Assembly: GCF_003967515.1 (NCBI RefSeq)
Contig: NZ_BIFQ01000002.1
Location: 2,294,001 to 2,358,000, forward strand
Length of the DNA: 64,000 bases
Direction: 5' to 3'
Source: Dictyobacter aurantiacus
GTDB taxonomy: Bacteria > Chloroflexota > Ktedonobacteria > Ktedonobacterales > Ktedonobacteraceae
The translations under genes were made by a program, and so were the position numbers. Below the pieces are notes generated by a model, which worked only from the letters and a program-made list of their open reading frames with translations, was not told the DNA's origin and searched no databases. Shown one piece after another: positions 17,080-26,484 of the stretch (position 1 is its first letter; every line of letters starts with the position of its first letter).

Positions 17080-18201
17080 ATGACGAACGCACGCGATCCT
17101 CGCGCGGTCCGTAAAAGTTGTCGCCGCTCTATCGCGGGCCATTATACATATCAACAGACGTTACCGCAGATTTTGCATGAGCTTGCCGATTCGGTGCAGC
17201 CTGAGGAGGCTCCTGATCTATACGGGAGTGGGGCGCTGATCAACGACTTTGAGGCCGAAGTAGCCCGTTTGCTGGGCAAAGAGTCCGCTGTCTTTATGCC
17301 CAGTGGCACGATGTGTCAGCAGATCGCGCTGCGCATCTGGACCGATCGTCGCCACCTGTCACGCGTCGGCTTTCATCCTACGGCCCATCTAGAACTGCAT
17401 GAGTTCCAGGCCCCGCAACGTCTGCATGATCTGCAAACGGTGTTGATCGGCTCGCCCTATCAATTGATGACGCTGGCGGATCTGCAGGCGGTCAAAGAGC
17501 CTCTGGGCGCGCTGCTATTAGAGCTGCCGCAGCGCGAGATCGGGGGGCAGTTGCCCACGTGGGATGAGTTGACGGCTATGACCAGCTGGGCCCGTGAGCG
17601 CGGCATCGTCCTGCACATGGATGGCGCGCGTCTCTGGGAGTGTAAACCCTACTATCAGCGGGACTACGCGGAGATCGCCGGACTCTTTGATAGCGTCTAT
17701 GTTTCTTTCTACAAAAGCCTGGGCGGTATCGCGGGCGCCGTACTGGCCGGTCCCGCCGATGTTATTGATGAGGCGCGTATCTGGCAGCGCCGGCAGGGTG
17801 GCAACCTCTACCAGCTCTATCCCTATGTGTTGTCGGCCCGTAAGGGTCTGGCCGAGCGGCTGGATCGCATGGAGGCCTATCATCAGAAAGCGAAAGCGAT
17901 CGCGGCCGCCCTGTCAGCTTTCCCTCAGATTGAGATTATGCCAGCAGTGCCCCAGACCCATATGATGCATGTCTTTATCCGTGGCGAGCGTGAAGAGTTG
18001 AACGGAGCCGCCCTGGAGGTCGCCGAAGAGAGCGGAACCTGGCTCTTTGGTGGTGTGGCCCCTACGCAGATCCCCGCCTATCAAAAATTTGAACTATCGG
18101 TGGGAGATGCCTCACTTGATGTCAGTGATGAAGAGATCGCCACTTTATTTCAACAACTTTTTGACAAGGTAGAGCAGTCCAAGGTAGAGCGATCATTGTA
18201 G
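17080..18201 (+). CDS. Threonine aldolase / beta-eliminating lyase family PLP enzyme
   Basis: A 373-aa fold-type I PLP enzyme related to low-specificity threonine aldolase, which splits threonine to glycine and acetaldehyde. Lys212 in VSFYKSLGG is the likely Schiff-base lysine and Asp181 in HMDGARLWE the pyridine-nitrogen partner. The N-terminal DLYGSGALINDFEAEVARLLG helix and the PSGTMCQQIAL loop fit the family. The gene is preceded by a clear promoter and followed by a 77-aa ORF and a terminator. The exact amino acid substrate cannot be set from sequence. Confidence 0.87.
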   Translation: MTNARDPRAVRKSCRRSIAGHYTYQQTLPQILHELADSVQPEEAPDLYGSGALINDFEAEVARLLGKESAVFMPSGTMCQQIALRIWTDRRHLSRVGFHPTAHLELHEFQAPQRLHDLQTVLIGSPYQLMTLADLQAVKEPLGALLLELPQREIGGQLPTWDELTAMTSWARERGIVLHMDGARLWECKPYYQRDYAEIAGLFDSVYVSFYKSLGGIAGAVLAGPADVIDEARIWQRRQGGNLYQLYPYVLSARKGLAERLDRMEAYHQKAKAIAAALSAFPQIEIMPAVPQTHMMHVFIRGEREELNGAALEVAEESGTWLFGGVAPTQIPAYQKFELSVGDASLDVSDEEIATLFQQLFDKVEQSKVERSL

Positions 18202-18264
18202 GCATCAATCTCATAATCATTCATGGTGGATGATTGAGGCTAGCACAAATGGAAGTGAATAACC

Positions 18265-18498
18265 ATGGCAGATGAACCGGAAGAGATGGAGGAGCAGTTT
18301 GTCTCTCCCCTGCAGCGTGAAGGTGAAGATAGTGGGCAGCGGATCGCGCGCCTGCTGCGCGGTGGCAGCGTGCATGAACTGATCCTGGAGGCCCACTACT
18401 GGCTCGGCTATTATCAGTGGCACGAAGACGCCGCTGACGCCCTGCCGACCGCTATGTCGCTGTTAGAATGCGCCTCTGAAAAGACTGTAACGCAATAG
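18265..18498 (+). CDS. Small acidic hypothetical protein
   Basis: A 77-aa protein rich in Glu and Asp with one amphipathic region (VHELILEAHYWLGYYQWHED). No family is recognised. A GGAAGTG lies upstream of the ATG and a strong terminator directly follows the stop, which supports a real gene cotranscribed with the aldolase 63 bp upstream. Confidence 0.6.
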   Translation: MADEPEEMEEQFVSPLQREGEDSGQRIARLLRGGSVHELILEAHYWLGYYQWHEDAADALPTAMSLLECASEKTVTQ

Positions 18499-18501
18499 AC
18501 G

Positions 18502-18537
18502 AAAGGCTCGATGTATCCTGATAGCATCGAGCCTTTT
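18502..18537 (+). terminator. Rho-independent terminator
   Basis: AAAGGCTCGATG and CATCGAGCCTTT pair over 12 bp, followed by a T-rich stretch. It ends the aldolase/small-protein unit before the histidine kinase. Confidence 0.8.
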
Positions 18538-18643
18538 ATGTATTTTTGTAGCAAGCGAACGTTGTGTAAAGTAGAAGCGGCTGTGTTATACTTCAGGGCA
18601 ACAATGGTGAATCTTTGATGGAACTCAAGGGGGAGTGCTATTC

Positions 18644-21373
18644 ATGCTGCATCTCGTGCGTCGCTCACTCCTGGTGCAACTGCTCAGCGTGTATCTGCTG
18701 TTTATGATCATCGTGCTGCTTGGCGGCCTGGCCGTTAATGGCGCGGTCGAGCGGCAATTGAGCGGTGATGTCCAGGCCTCTGACCAGGCGCTAGCGCAGG
18801 AGATCGCTCTTGAAACCAATTTACAGATTCGTGACGCGGAGAGCTCGCTGGCCGCGCTTGGCAAGCAGGTGAATCAGATCTCCGATCCACGGGCGGTCGC
18901 CAATATCTTCCAGACATATAAGCTGGCGCGTCCAGATGTGGATCATGTCTACTGGCTGGACCCCGTGGGCGTTTTGCAGGTGACGTGGCCATTGAATAGC
19001 GAGGCTCTCAATACCGAATTTTCACCCCCCGATGTTGTACAGCGGGCTCGCATGGCCGTTGGCCCGGTCTTTGAGGTCGGGATCGCGGTTGAGACCACCT
19101 TTAATGCCGGGGTGATTATCGCGCAGCCGATGCGCCGTTCCGATGGCCGCCTGGCTGGCATCATCGCGGCCAGTCTCTCGCTGGTCGAGCTAAGCGAGCC
19201 TCTGATCGCCGTTGTCAACGCCCAGCAACGGCAGGGACGGCACCTGATGATTAGCGTGATTGATGGCCGCGGTGTTCTGGTGGCGACTCCCCAGCGTGAG
19301 CGGATCCTGCAGACGGTGTTGGATGAACTGCCGGGCGCAGAGCAGGCTCTGCATAATCATACTGTTTCACAGCTTGGTCGCGGACAGGATGGCCAGGATT
19401 GGCTCTTTAGCGCCGTGCCGATCGCGGACGCGGGCTGGGCCGTGGTCGTACAGAGGCCCGCGCAGGAAGCGCTGGCAGTCGTCGCGCAGTTTCATCTCTG
19501 GCTACTGGCCGCGATCATTCTGTTCGCCTGTGGTGGACTCCTGTTCTGGATCATTCTCTTGAGTCGGGTTATTCGCCCGCTGCACACGCTGGCCCGCCAG
19601 CACCAGGCGCTCCCTTCCTCAAAGCTCTCGATCCCGATGGATACGACCATTATGGCTTCACGTGGTGACGAGGTCGGGACGCTGGCCCGTTCACTGGTGC
19701 GTTTAGAGCTTGATGGCCTGGAGAAGCTGGGTGAGCTACGCACGTTGCTGGAGACCTCAAATGCCGTGGTAGGCTCATTGGAGCCGCACGCGGTGGTCCG
19801 AAAAATCATTCGCGAGGCACGTCGGCTGGTGGATGTGCAGGCTGCCGCGGTTCTGTTGCCCGATGAGCAGGGAACCCTGCGCGTGCTGGTCAGTGATGGT
19901 CATAGTGAGCAGTATGATCAGAAACTGGCGCTGACCGCGGAAAATACCACCTCGGCCCCCGTAATCGCGCTGCGCGATGGTGCACCGGTTCAAAAAATAT
20001 TAGAGTCTGGAACCTCTTCCTTCTCTTATGAAGATGGCTTCCGATCAGTGCTGGCCATCCCGATTATCAGCCGCCACGCCGGAGGCGTGGTCCTGCTGGT
20101 TCACCGCACTGAGCCACACCTGTTTAACCAGAACGAGATCGATCTATTGTTGACTTTCGCCAACTATGCGACGCTGGCCTGGGAGCATGCCGTGCTCTAT
20201 GAGCGCAGCGACGAGCGGCTGCATGAAGTTGCCCGTGAAAACGAGCGGCTCTATCGGCACGCCGCCGAAGAGAAGCAGAAGCTGGCCTCCATTATGGAGA
20301 GTATGCATGATGGTCTGGTGCTAACGGGTATCGATGGTACTATCCTGTATGCGAATCAGGGCGTGCGCAACCTGCTGGGATTGCGCGAGGCACAGTTGGA
20401 GCTGCATTCCATCAGCAAGCTCTACGCCGCTTTACGCGCCAGTGCGGTAGATCTCCCGCAGCTTGATGCTGTGTTGAAGCGGATTGAGACCGCCGCTACC
20501 AGCGAAGCTATGGTTATGGTGAACTCCCAGGAGCAGCAGCGTACCCTGCACCTGCGTCTCTTTGATGTTGAAGATGAGGAGGAACAGCCGATCGGGCGCG
20601 GACTCTTACTGAGGGACGTTACGCGTGAGCGCGAGTTGGATGAATTCAAAACGACCTTGCTGGCCGCTGTAGGTCACGAGGTGCGTACACCGCTGGCCGC
20701 TATCAAAGGCTATGCCTCAACATTGTTGCAAGAGGATGTGAGCTGGTCGGGTGCGGATCAGCGTTATTTCTTGCAAACCATCAGTAGCGAGGCTGATCGC
20801 CTGGCGCAGATGGTCAAGAATCTGCTGGATCTCTCTCGCCAGGAAGCGGGTCTGCTGCAGTTAAATCTGTCACCGACCAGTGTAGAGAATATACTGCCCG
20901 CTGTTGTTGAACACGAACGGCTGCAGTATCCGGACTCCTCTATTCACGTGCAGATTCCTCCAACCTTGCCAGAAGTCAACATTGACAGCGCGCGCATCGA
21001 AGTAGTGCTGCGTAATCTCCTCTCAAATGCGCTGGTGTATGGGGAGGGAAGCGCAACGATTCTGGTCGCGCGCCAGGGGGATTTTATTACGATCGCCATC
21101 TCTAATAGCGGTCATGGTATCGCGCCCGATGAATTGCCACATATTTTTGAACGTTTTTATCGTGCACGCCATGGACAGCAGCAGCACCTGGGTGGGACCG
21201 GGCTGGGGCTGGCGATCTGTAAGGCCTTTGTCGAGGCCCACGGAGGCAAGATTCAGGCTGCCAGTAGTCAGCGTGTGACCACGATCACCTTTTCATTGCC
21301 GATTGCTGTTGCCCCGGCAACGATTGAAACACTGACTATAGACCTCTCGCCAGAAGAATGGAGGCGCGTATGA
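18644..21373 (+). CDS. Membrane sensor histidine kinase (CACHE-HAMP-GAF-PAS-HisKA-HATPase)
   Basis: A 909-aa sensor kinase. Transmembrane helix near 5-30, extracytoplasmic CACHE-like sensor to about 290, second helix WLLAAIILFACGGLLFWIIL, HAMP (about 310-365), GAF (about 380-520), PAS (about 545-650), HisKA with His678 in VGHEVRTPLAAIKGYA, then HATPase with NLLSNALVYG, GHGIAPDELPHIF and GTGLGLAI. ATG 18644 is chosen because GGGGGAG lies 7-8 nt upstream; a GTG three codons earlier overlaps that site. Its last codons overlap the response regulator start (ATGA), so the two are made together. Confidence 0.92.
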   Translation: MLHLVRRSLLVQLLSVYLLFMIIVLLGGLAVNGAVERQLSGDVQASDQALAQEIALETNLQIRDAESSLAALGKQVNQISDPRAVANIFQTYKLARPDVDHVYWLDPVGVLQVTWPLNSEALNTEFSPPDVVQRARMAVGPVFEVGIAVETTFNAGVIIAQPMRRSDGRLAGIIAASLSLVELSEPLIAVVNAQQRQGRHLMISVIDGRGVLVATPQRERILQTVLDELPGAEQALHNHTVSQLGRGQDGQDWLFSAVPIADAGWAVVVQRPAQEALAVVAQFHLWLLAAIILFACGGLLFWIILLSRVIRPLHTLARQHQALPSSKLSIPMDTTIMASRGDEVGTLARSLVRLELDGLEKLGELRTLLETSNAVVGSLEPHAVVRKIIREARRLVDVQAAAVLLPDEQGTLRVLVSDGHSEQYDQKLALTAENTTSAPVIALRDGAPVQKILESGTSSFSYEDGFRSVLAIPIISRHAGGVVLLVHRTEPHLFNQNEIDLLLTFANYATLAWEHAVLYERSDERLHEVARENERLYRHAAEEKQKLASIMESMHDGLVLTGIDGTILYANQGVRNLLGLREAQLELHSISKLYAALRASAVDLPQLDAVLKRIETAATSEAMVMVNSQEQQRTLHLRLFDVEDEEEQPIGRGLLLRDVTRERELDEFKTTLLAAVGHEVRTPLAAIKGYASTLLQEDVSWSGADQRYFLQTISSEADRLAQMVKNLLDLSRQEAGLLQLNLSPTSVENILPAVVEHERLQYPDSSIHVQIPPTLPEVNIDSARIEVVLRNLLSNALVYGEGSATILVARQGDFITIAISNSGHGIAPDELPHIFERFYRARHGQQQHLGGTGLGLAICKAFVEAHGGKIQAASSQRVTTITFSLPIAVAPATIETLTIDLSPEEWRRV

Positions 21374-22101
21374 CGATGCAACCTAAACGTATCTTGCTTG
21401 CTGAAGATGAAGGCACACTGCGAGATTTTGTCAGTCGCAATCTGCGGGCGCGGGGGTTTGAAGTGCTGGAAGCCAGTAATGGTCTGGAGGCGCTGGCTGT
21501 CTGGGAGCGCGAGGAGCCGCATCTCTTGATCCTTGACATTATGATGCCACGCATGGATGGCCTGGCGGTCTGTCAGCGCGTGCGCGAGCATTCCGCGATC
21601 CCCATCATTGTCCTGACCGCCCTGGATGCTGAATACGACAAAGTGACCGCCCTGGATCTGGGCGCCGATGATTATCTGACCAAGCCATTCGGGGTGGAAG
21701 AACTGCTGGCACGGGTGCGTGCTGTCCTCAGACGTACGCAGGGAGAGTCTCAGCCGAGCGGCGGCGTGAAAAAATTTGGGGAACTGGAAGTTGATCTGCC
21801 GGGACATAATGTCTGGTTGCGGGGCGAGGCGGTCCGCCTATCGCGGACAGAGTTTGAATTGCTGGCACAACTGGTGAGTAACGCGGGTAAGGTGTTAACG
21901 CACCGCATCCTGTTGCAGCGCATCTGGGGTCCGGAATATGGGGGAGAGGCCGAATATCTCCGTGTCTATGTCAACCGCCTGCGCCATAAAATAGAGACTG
22001 ATCCGGCCAAACCACGCTACCTGGTTACCGAGCCAGGCGTCGGCTATCGTTTTGTGGCCCCCGAAATTGAACGCACCCACTGGCGTTCCAGTACGAGTTA
22101 A
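21370..22101 (+). CDS. OmpR/KdpE-type response regulator
   Basis: 243 aa. The receiver domain has phospho-acceptor Asp56 in LLILDIMMP and Lys105 in YLTKPFG. The winged-helix C-domain ends YLVTEPGVGYRFV, typical of the OmpR family. The start at 21370 overlaps the kinase stop as ATGA, with GGAGG 6 nt upstream inside the kinase gene. An ATG at 21358 is also in frame but badly spaced. It is surely the cognate partner of the upstream kinase. Resemblance to KdpE is general; no kdp genes are nearby. Confidence 0.93.
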   Translation: MTMQPKRILLAEDEGTLRDFVSRNLRARGFEVLEASNGLEALAVWEREEPHLLILDIMMPRMDGLAVCQRVREHSAIPIIVLTALDAEYDKVTALDLGADDYLTKPFGVEELLARVRAVLRRTQGESQPSGGVKKFGELEVDLPGHNVWLRGEAVRLSRTEFELLAQLVSNAGKVLTHRILLQRIWGPEYGGEAEYLRVYVNRLRHKIETDPAKPRYLVTEPGVGYRFVAPEIERTHWRSSTS

Positions 22102-22112
22102 TGTGATGTGCT

Positions 22113-22178
22113 AACCTACAAGGCGTTTATCAAACCGCTCCGTGAAACCCCTGGCTTGAGACGGGGAGGATGTCAAAG
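22113..22178 (+). mobile_element. Solo IS200/IS605-type right end (no transposase gene)
   Basis: The stretch around ACCCCTGGCTTGAGACGGGG followed by AGGATGTCAA has the form of the 3' hairpin and terminus of IS200/IS605 elements, which is also the omega-RNA scaffold end. No tnpA or tnpB is adjacent: a complete response regulator gene ends 11 bp before it and an MFS gene follows. It is either a decayed element or a small non-autonomous end element. The TGTCA terminus resembles that after the TnpB gene at 31880. Confidence 0.5.
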
Positions 22179-22284
22179 TAAAAGGACACGATACATAGCA
22201 ACAACACTGACCGTACCTGTTGATCCAGAGCGGGATTATTTCGCTGATCCACAGCAAATCTGAGAGAGAGCCAGTGTTCATCCC

Positions 22285-23772
22285 TCATTGGTTTGTATCG
22301 GCGCGACGAAAGACGAAGGCACCTATCATGATCGCAAGAACAGCAAGAACAGCCGCTGCCAGCAGTGCTGCATCAAAGCCGTCAACCAGGGAGATGGCTG
22401 GTCTGGATGCTACCAGTACAGTTGTTTGTGCAGTTTCTATCGCCACAGCAAGAGCAAGCCCAATCGCTAGACCAATTTGCTGTGCGGTATTAAACAACCC
22501 GGAAGCTGTACCTTGTTCATCCTTTCTCACCCCTGATGTAACCGCACTGGTTGCAGCGACAATCATTGTCCCAACACCCATCCCGAAGAGGAGTTCTCCT
22601 GGTAAGATGTCTTTGAGGAACGTGCCAGTAACGGAGATGCGACTGAGGAGAAGCATCCCTGCCATGAGCAAGATAGGGCCTCCAACGAGACTTGTCTTTC
22701 TCCCAAAACGGGCAATAACCTTTGGTATCCTGGTAGCCGTTATGACCACAATGAGTCCTAGAGGCAAAAATGCGAGTCCTGTCTGGAGTGGGGAATAGTG
22801 CAAGATTTCTTGCATATAGAGTGTGAGCACGAAGAGAACTGTCCCTGAAGACGCTCCCAGGGTAGCGGCGAGCAGTATTGCCCCCGTGAAGCTACGTCGC
22901 CGAAAGATACCCAGATGGATAAGTGGATCAGGTATGCGACATTCAATGAGAAGAAAAACCACCAGGAGCAGGAAGGCGGTCATAACCAGCCCGGTAGGTA
23001 TAAACCAGTCCCATGCACTCGTGTTCACCGTTGAAAGCACAAAGACAAGCAAGGTAAAGGCAATTGTGACGATCAGTGCCCCGATTATATCGAGTCGCTT
23101 TCTCACTCTCTGGCCCTTTGGAAGGAAAAATGGTGCGAAGATCATGACAGCAATGCCAATGGGGACGTTTACGAAGAGAACCCAACGCCATCCCCAGGCA
23201 TTTGTTAAGAGTCCGCCAAAAAGGACGCCAGCTGAGAATCCGCTCGCGTCAATGGCACCGAAGATACCAAGGGCGGAGTTGCGTTCGGACTCTTCCGTAA
23301 AGAGTGTCATGATAAGAGAGAGAACCGTGGGGGCAACAAGTGCTGCGCCCAGACCTTGAGCGGCACGAGCAGCAATGAGCCAGAGCTGGAAAGGTGCAAG
23401 TCCTCCCGCAAACGAGGCGAGGATAAACAGCATGAGACCAGCGAGAAACAGGCGCCGTTGTCCAAATAGATCAGCTAAGCGTCCACCGAGCAACAAAAAG
23501 CCACCAAATGCGAGCGCATATGCTGTCACCACCCATTGCAAGTTCTCTGAGGAGAACCCCAATCCCCGCTGCATCGCGGGTAAAGCAACGTTTACAATGG
23601 AAGAGTCAAGGATCAACATGAATTGAGCCAGACACAGCAACGCAAGGGCAGCCCAACGACGAGATGCAGCCTGAGGGAAGAAGACCAGACGATTTAGCCT
23701 CTTTTGTGGAGAACTTTCCACAACGGAATGTTCAAACGCTTGCATTCCGTGAGAGTGATCATTTCTAAGCAT
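22285..23772 (-). CDS. MFS drug:H+ antiporter, DHA2 (EmrB/QacA) family
   Basis: A 495-aa, 14-helix major facilitator. Visible are the first-helix motif LCLAQFMLILDSSIVNVALP, the motif-A loop GGRLADLFGQRRLF, and motif-C-like residues in the fifth helix (ASGFSAGVLFGGLL). Proteins of this family export drugs or toxic metabolites at the cost of the proton gradient. The start ATG follows GGATAGGAATATAT. It is upstream of no regulator on its own strand. Substrate is unknown. Confidence 0.9.
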   Translation of the reverse strand: MLRNDHSHGMQAFEHSVVESSPQKRLNRLVFFPQAASRRWAALALLCLAQFMLILDSSIVNVALPAMQRGLGFSSENLQWVVTAYALAFGGFLLLGGRLADLFGQRRLFLAGLMLFILASFAGGLAPFQLWLIAARAAQGLGAALVAPTVLSLIMTLFTEESERNSALGIFGAIDASGFSAGVLFGGLLTNAWGWRWVLFVNVPIGIAVMIFAPFFLPKGQRVRKRLDIIGALIVTIAFTLLVFVLSTVNTSAWDWFIPTGLVMTAFLLLVVFLLIECRIPDPLIHLGIFRRRSFTGAILLAATLGASSGTVLFVLTLYMQEILHYSPLQTGLAFLPLGLIVVITATRIPKVIARFGRKTSLVGGPILLMAGMLLLSRISVTGTFLKDILPGELLFGMGVGTMIVAATSAVTSGVRKDEQGTASGLFNTAQQIGLAIGLALAVAIETAQTTVLVASRPAISLVDGFDAALLAAAVLAVLAIMIGAFVFRRADTNQ

Positions 23773-23921
23773 ATATATTCCTATCCTTCATAATCTGAAG
23801 AAAAAAGTTCTTCTTCCCCACTGCGACGTTCCCAAACCAGCTCCTCCGGTATTGGCGATGGGAATGAAGAACCGGAGACATATCAGGTAGTCATACGGAT
23901 GCCCGTTTGGCATGTTCTCAC

Positions 23922-24905
23922 TTATGCCATGCTCCTCAATTTCTCGATATCCTCGTCGGTTCGATTTCCGTGAATTTCGATTGTTGCAAGTTCTGCTTCG
24001 AGCTGATTAAACTCATGATCGGTTAACTCTACATCGGCAGCGCCCAAATTCTCCTGGACTCGCTCTGGTTTTCTAGAGCCGGGAATCGGCACGATAAAAT
24101 CTTTTTTGTGCAGCATCCACGCAAGAGCAATCTGTGCGGGGGTAGCACCTTTTTGGTTCGCAATGTTGGTCAGGACATCCACAAGTGGCTGGTTTGCCTG
24201 GACATTCTCTTTGCTGAAGCGGGTGATCACACGACGTGCATCGCGACCAGTGTAGGTGGCATCTGCCGTGTATTTGCCGGAGAGAAATCCGTTGCCAAGA
24301 GGACTGAACGCGACAAAGCCGATACCAAGCTCCTCACATGTAGGAATCACATCTTTTTCATACATCCGCTCCATGATGGAGTATTGGCTCTGGATAGCCG
24401 TCAGGGGCGTGACCGCATGGGCACGTCGAATTTCTTCCTCCGTAGCTTCAGATTGTCCCCACGCCAGGATCTTGCCTTCACGGATGAGCCTACCCATGCA
24501 CCAGGCGATCTCTTCGACCGCAATATCTTTGTTCATCCGGTGTTGATAATAGAGGTCGATATGGTCTGTTCTCAGCCGTTTCAGGGATGTGTCTACACGG
24601 GACTGAATTTCCGCGAATAAGCCCTCACGTGTCGATGTGTGTTCGGTGGTGGGAACGAGAAACTTGCTCGCCAGCACAATGTTGTCGCGGATCGGTTGTA
24701 ACGCCTCGCCAACCAGGAGTTCATTGTCACCGGCTCCATACAACTGGGCGGTATCAAAAAAAGTACAACCCCAATCATAGGCCTGGCGGATCAACTGGAT
24801 GGATTCGCTCCGTTCCGGTACAGAGCCATAGCCTATGCTTAATCCCATGCAACCATAGCCTATGGCCGAAACCTCTAACTCTCCCAGTTTTCTTGTTTTC
24901 ATCAT
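23922..24905 (-). CDS. Aldo/keto reductase
   Basis: A 327-aa NADPH-dependent TIM-barrel oxidoreductase of the YajO/AKR13-like group. The catalytic tetrad is visible: Asp and Tyr in FFDTAQLYG, Lys in VLASKFLVP, and His in DLYYQHRMN. The cofactor region near the C-terminus reads IVPIPGSRKPERVQENLGA. GGAGG lies 5 nt before ATG 24905, so a start four codons upstream is unlikely. It is transcribed divergently from a LysR regulator with a perfect palindrome between them, which makes the LysR its probable regulator. Confidence 0.92.
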   Translation of the reverse strand: MMKTRKLGELEVSAIGYGCMGLSIGYGSVPERSESIQLIRQAYDWGCTFFDTAQLYGAGDNELLVGEALQPIRDNIVLASKFLVPTTEHTSTREGLFAEIQSRVDTSLKRLRTDHIDLYYQHRMNKDIAVEEIAWCMGRLIREGKILAWGQSEATEEEIRRAHAVTPLTAIQSQYSIMERMYEKDVIPTCEELGIGFVAFSPLGNGFLSGKYTADATYTGRDARRVITRFSKENVQANQPLVDVLTNIANQKGATPAQIALAWMLHKKDFIVPIPGSRKPERVQENLGAADVELTDHEFNQLEAELATIEIHGNRTDEDIEKLRSMA

Positions 24906-24994
24906 GGTATCCTCCATCTCGTGTGGTGTATTACTATTTACAATGCAATTATAAAATCCACCGGCTTGACTGGGAAGAAGCGAAAAGTTTACAA

Positions 24995-25017
24995 TGTATC
25001 AACCACAGGTTGATACA
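24995..25017. promoter_or_regulatory. Perfect 10-bp inverted repeat, probable LysR operator
   Basis: TGTATCAACC, spacer ACA, then GGTTGATACA. The site contains a T-N11-A arrangement, lies 12 bp before the LysR start codon and about 90 bp before the divergent reductase gene. This is where an autoregulating LysR protein would bind. Confidence 0.6.
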
Positions 25018-25029
25018 AAGGGAGAGAGC

Positions 25030-25959
25030 ATGGAAACTGATTTATTAAAGGCGTTCATAGAAGTCATCGATGCAGGAAGCCTTTCCAGGGCGGCAGAGAA
25101 ATTATATATATCCTCAACGGCTCTCATGAAACAAATGAATGTCCTGGAAGCTCAGGTTGGAGTGCAACTGTTAATACGCACGCATCATGGCATTCGAGCT
25201 ACGGATGCCGGGATTTTCTTTTATCATGACGCCAGGTTCCTGCTACAATCTGTGGAGAAAGCTGTGATACGAGCTCGTCAAGCCGCACATACCCATCCAT
25301 ATCTGATACGAGTTGGAACCTCACTGCTCAACCCATGTAATGTCCTCTTAGATGTCTGGACCACTATCAGCTCGGCCTATCCCCAGTTCAAAATGCAGAT
25401 GGTCCCTTTTGATGATGATTCTCAATCCTGGCCTGCAGTCTATCGAACGATTGGGAAGGGTTTTGATGTCATGGTCGGGGCGTATGAGAGAGGCAATGAG
25501 TCTGACTCCTTTCAGGCTCTCCAGTTGGGGGAGTATCACTTCTGTGTCACCGTCTCAAGAGCGCATCCACTCGCCAGGAAGAACAGGCTTGCTGTGACCG
25601 ATTTCTATGGAGGGCGATTCGTCCTGATCAAACCAGGCACCAGCCCGCTTATTGACCAAATACGGGGATATTTAGAAACGGAACACCCGGCCATCCATAT
25701 CAAGGATACCCCCCAGCAGTATACGATTGATGTGTTCAACCGCTGTGAACAAACCGGTGCCGTTTTGCTGACCTTAGATGGCTGGAAAGATGTTCACCCC
25801 TCTCTGGTCACGATTCCTGTCGATTGGGAGTACACCATTCCCTATGGGATACTGTATTCGGGCAAGCCATCAAACTGTGTTCAGCTTTTTGTGCGAGCTC
25901 TACGAGAACAGTATGTTCACACCACCCCACAAACCATAGGCGAACTGCAATACAACTAG
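25030..25959 (+). CDS. LysR-family transcriptional regulator
   Basis: 309 aa. The N-terminal helix-turn-helix reads FIEVIDAGSLSRAAEKLYIS and STALMKQMNVLEAQVGVQLL, followed by a periplasmic-binding-type effector domain (residues about 95-300). ATG 25030 follows GGAGAGAGC; a longer frame from 24994 would start inside the palindrome. Divergent from the aldo/keto reductase, which it probably controls. The effector is unknown. Confidence 0.9.
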   Translation: METDLLKAFIEVIDAGSLSRAAEKLYISSTALMKQMNVLEAQVGVQLLIRTHHGIRATDAGIFFYHDARFLLQSVEKAVIRARQAAHTHPYLIRVGTSLLNPCNVLLDVWTTISSAYPQFKMQMVPFDDDSQSWPAVYRTIGKGFDVMVGAYERGNESDSFQALQLGEYHFCVTVSRAHPLARKNRLAVTDFYGGRFVLIKPGTSPLIDQIRGYLETEHPAIHIKDTPQQYTIDVFNRCEQTGAVLLTLDGWKDVHPSLVTIPVDWEYTIPYGILYSGKPSNCVQLFVRALREQYVHTTPQTIGELQYN

Positions 25960-26484
25960 TTTACCCTCCACTGTAAATCCCACCATTAAACGGCTTCCCT
26001 GATAGCTCGTATACATGTAGATATTCCCATAGACCTCATTTATCTTGAGGAGTGTCTGACTTCCGTCATGTTGGGAGGTGTTCACGCGCCCCCGCTACGC
26101 GACCGCACCGGTTTTAGGTTTTGGTGCATCGGGTGCATATCCGCGCACCCTATGTACCAGCATACAAAGGAATCCTGAGCATCGCGGGTGCGAAAACCGA
26201 TGCAGGTGGCGGGCCATGATCATGAGAGTCAGACACGCTCTTGAAGAAGTGGAGGAAATTGAAAGGTATATTACATTTAAGGTTTTCTTTATTTTGACGA
26301 TATATAAATATTTGAAAGCATTATTAAGCGTCTGTAAAGGCCAATAATCAATTATTTGATGCGGGAAGTATCTATAGCATAGAATTCTTTCGTGCTTGAG
26401 TGGAACTATTTGTGGCAACAGATCGTCTAGCATGTGGATACTATAAAATGGGGATTTGATAGTATTACAAGAAAGAGGGATCTG
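25960..26484. other. Gene-poor region with a palindromic repeat
   Basis: About 525 bp without a convincing gene. An 89-codon frame at 26078-26347 reads through the palindrome at 26122-26159 and has no protein-like character. The second half is AT-rich and may hold the promoter of the small membrane protein at 26485. Confidence 0.4.
26122..26159. repeat. Imperfect palindrome related to the one at 4252
   Basis: Fifteen-base arms (26122-26136 and 26145-26159) match at 13 of 15 positions. The core GGGTGC-ATATCC-GCGCACCC and the outer TGGTGCAT / ATGTACCA parallel the GGGGGCGC-ATCC-GCGCCCCC core and TGGCGCAT / ATGCGCCA ends at 4258-4293. Changes in one arm tend to be matched in the other. Confidence 0.55.

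Noticed and set aside
26078..26347. 89-codon ORF
   Set aside because: It reads through an imperfect palindrome, has no ribosome site and no family resemblance.
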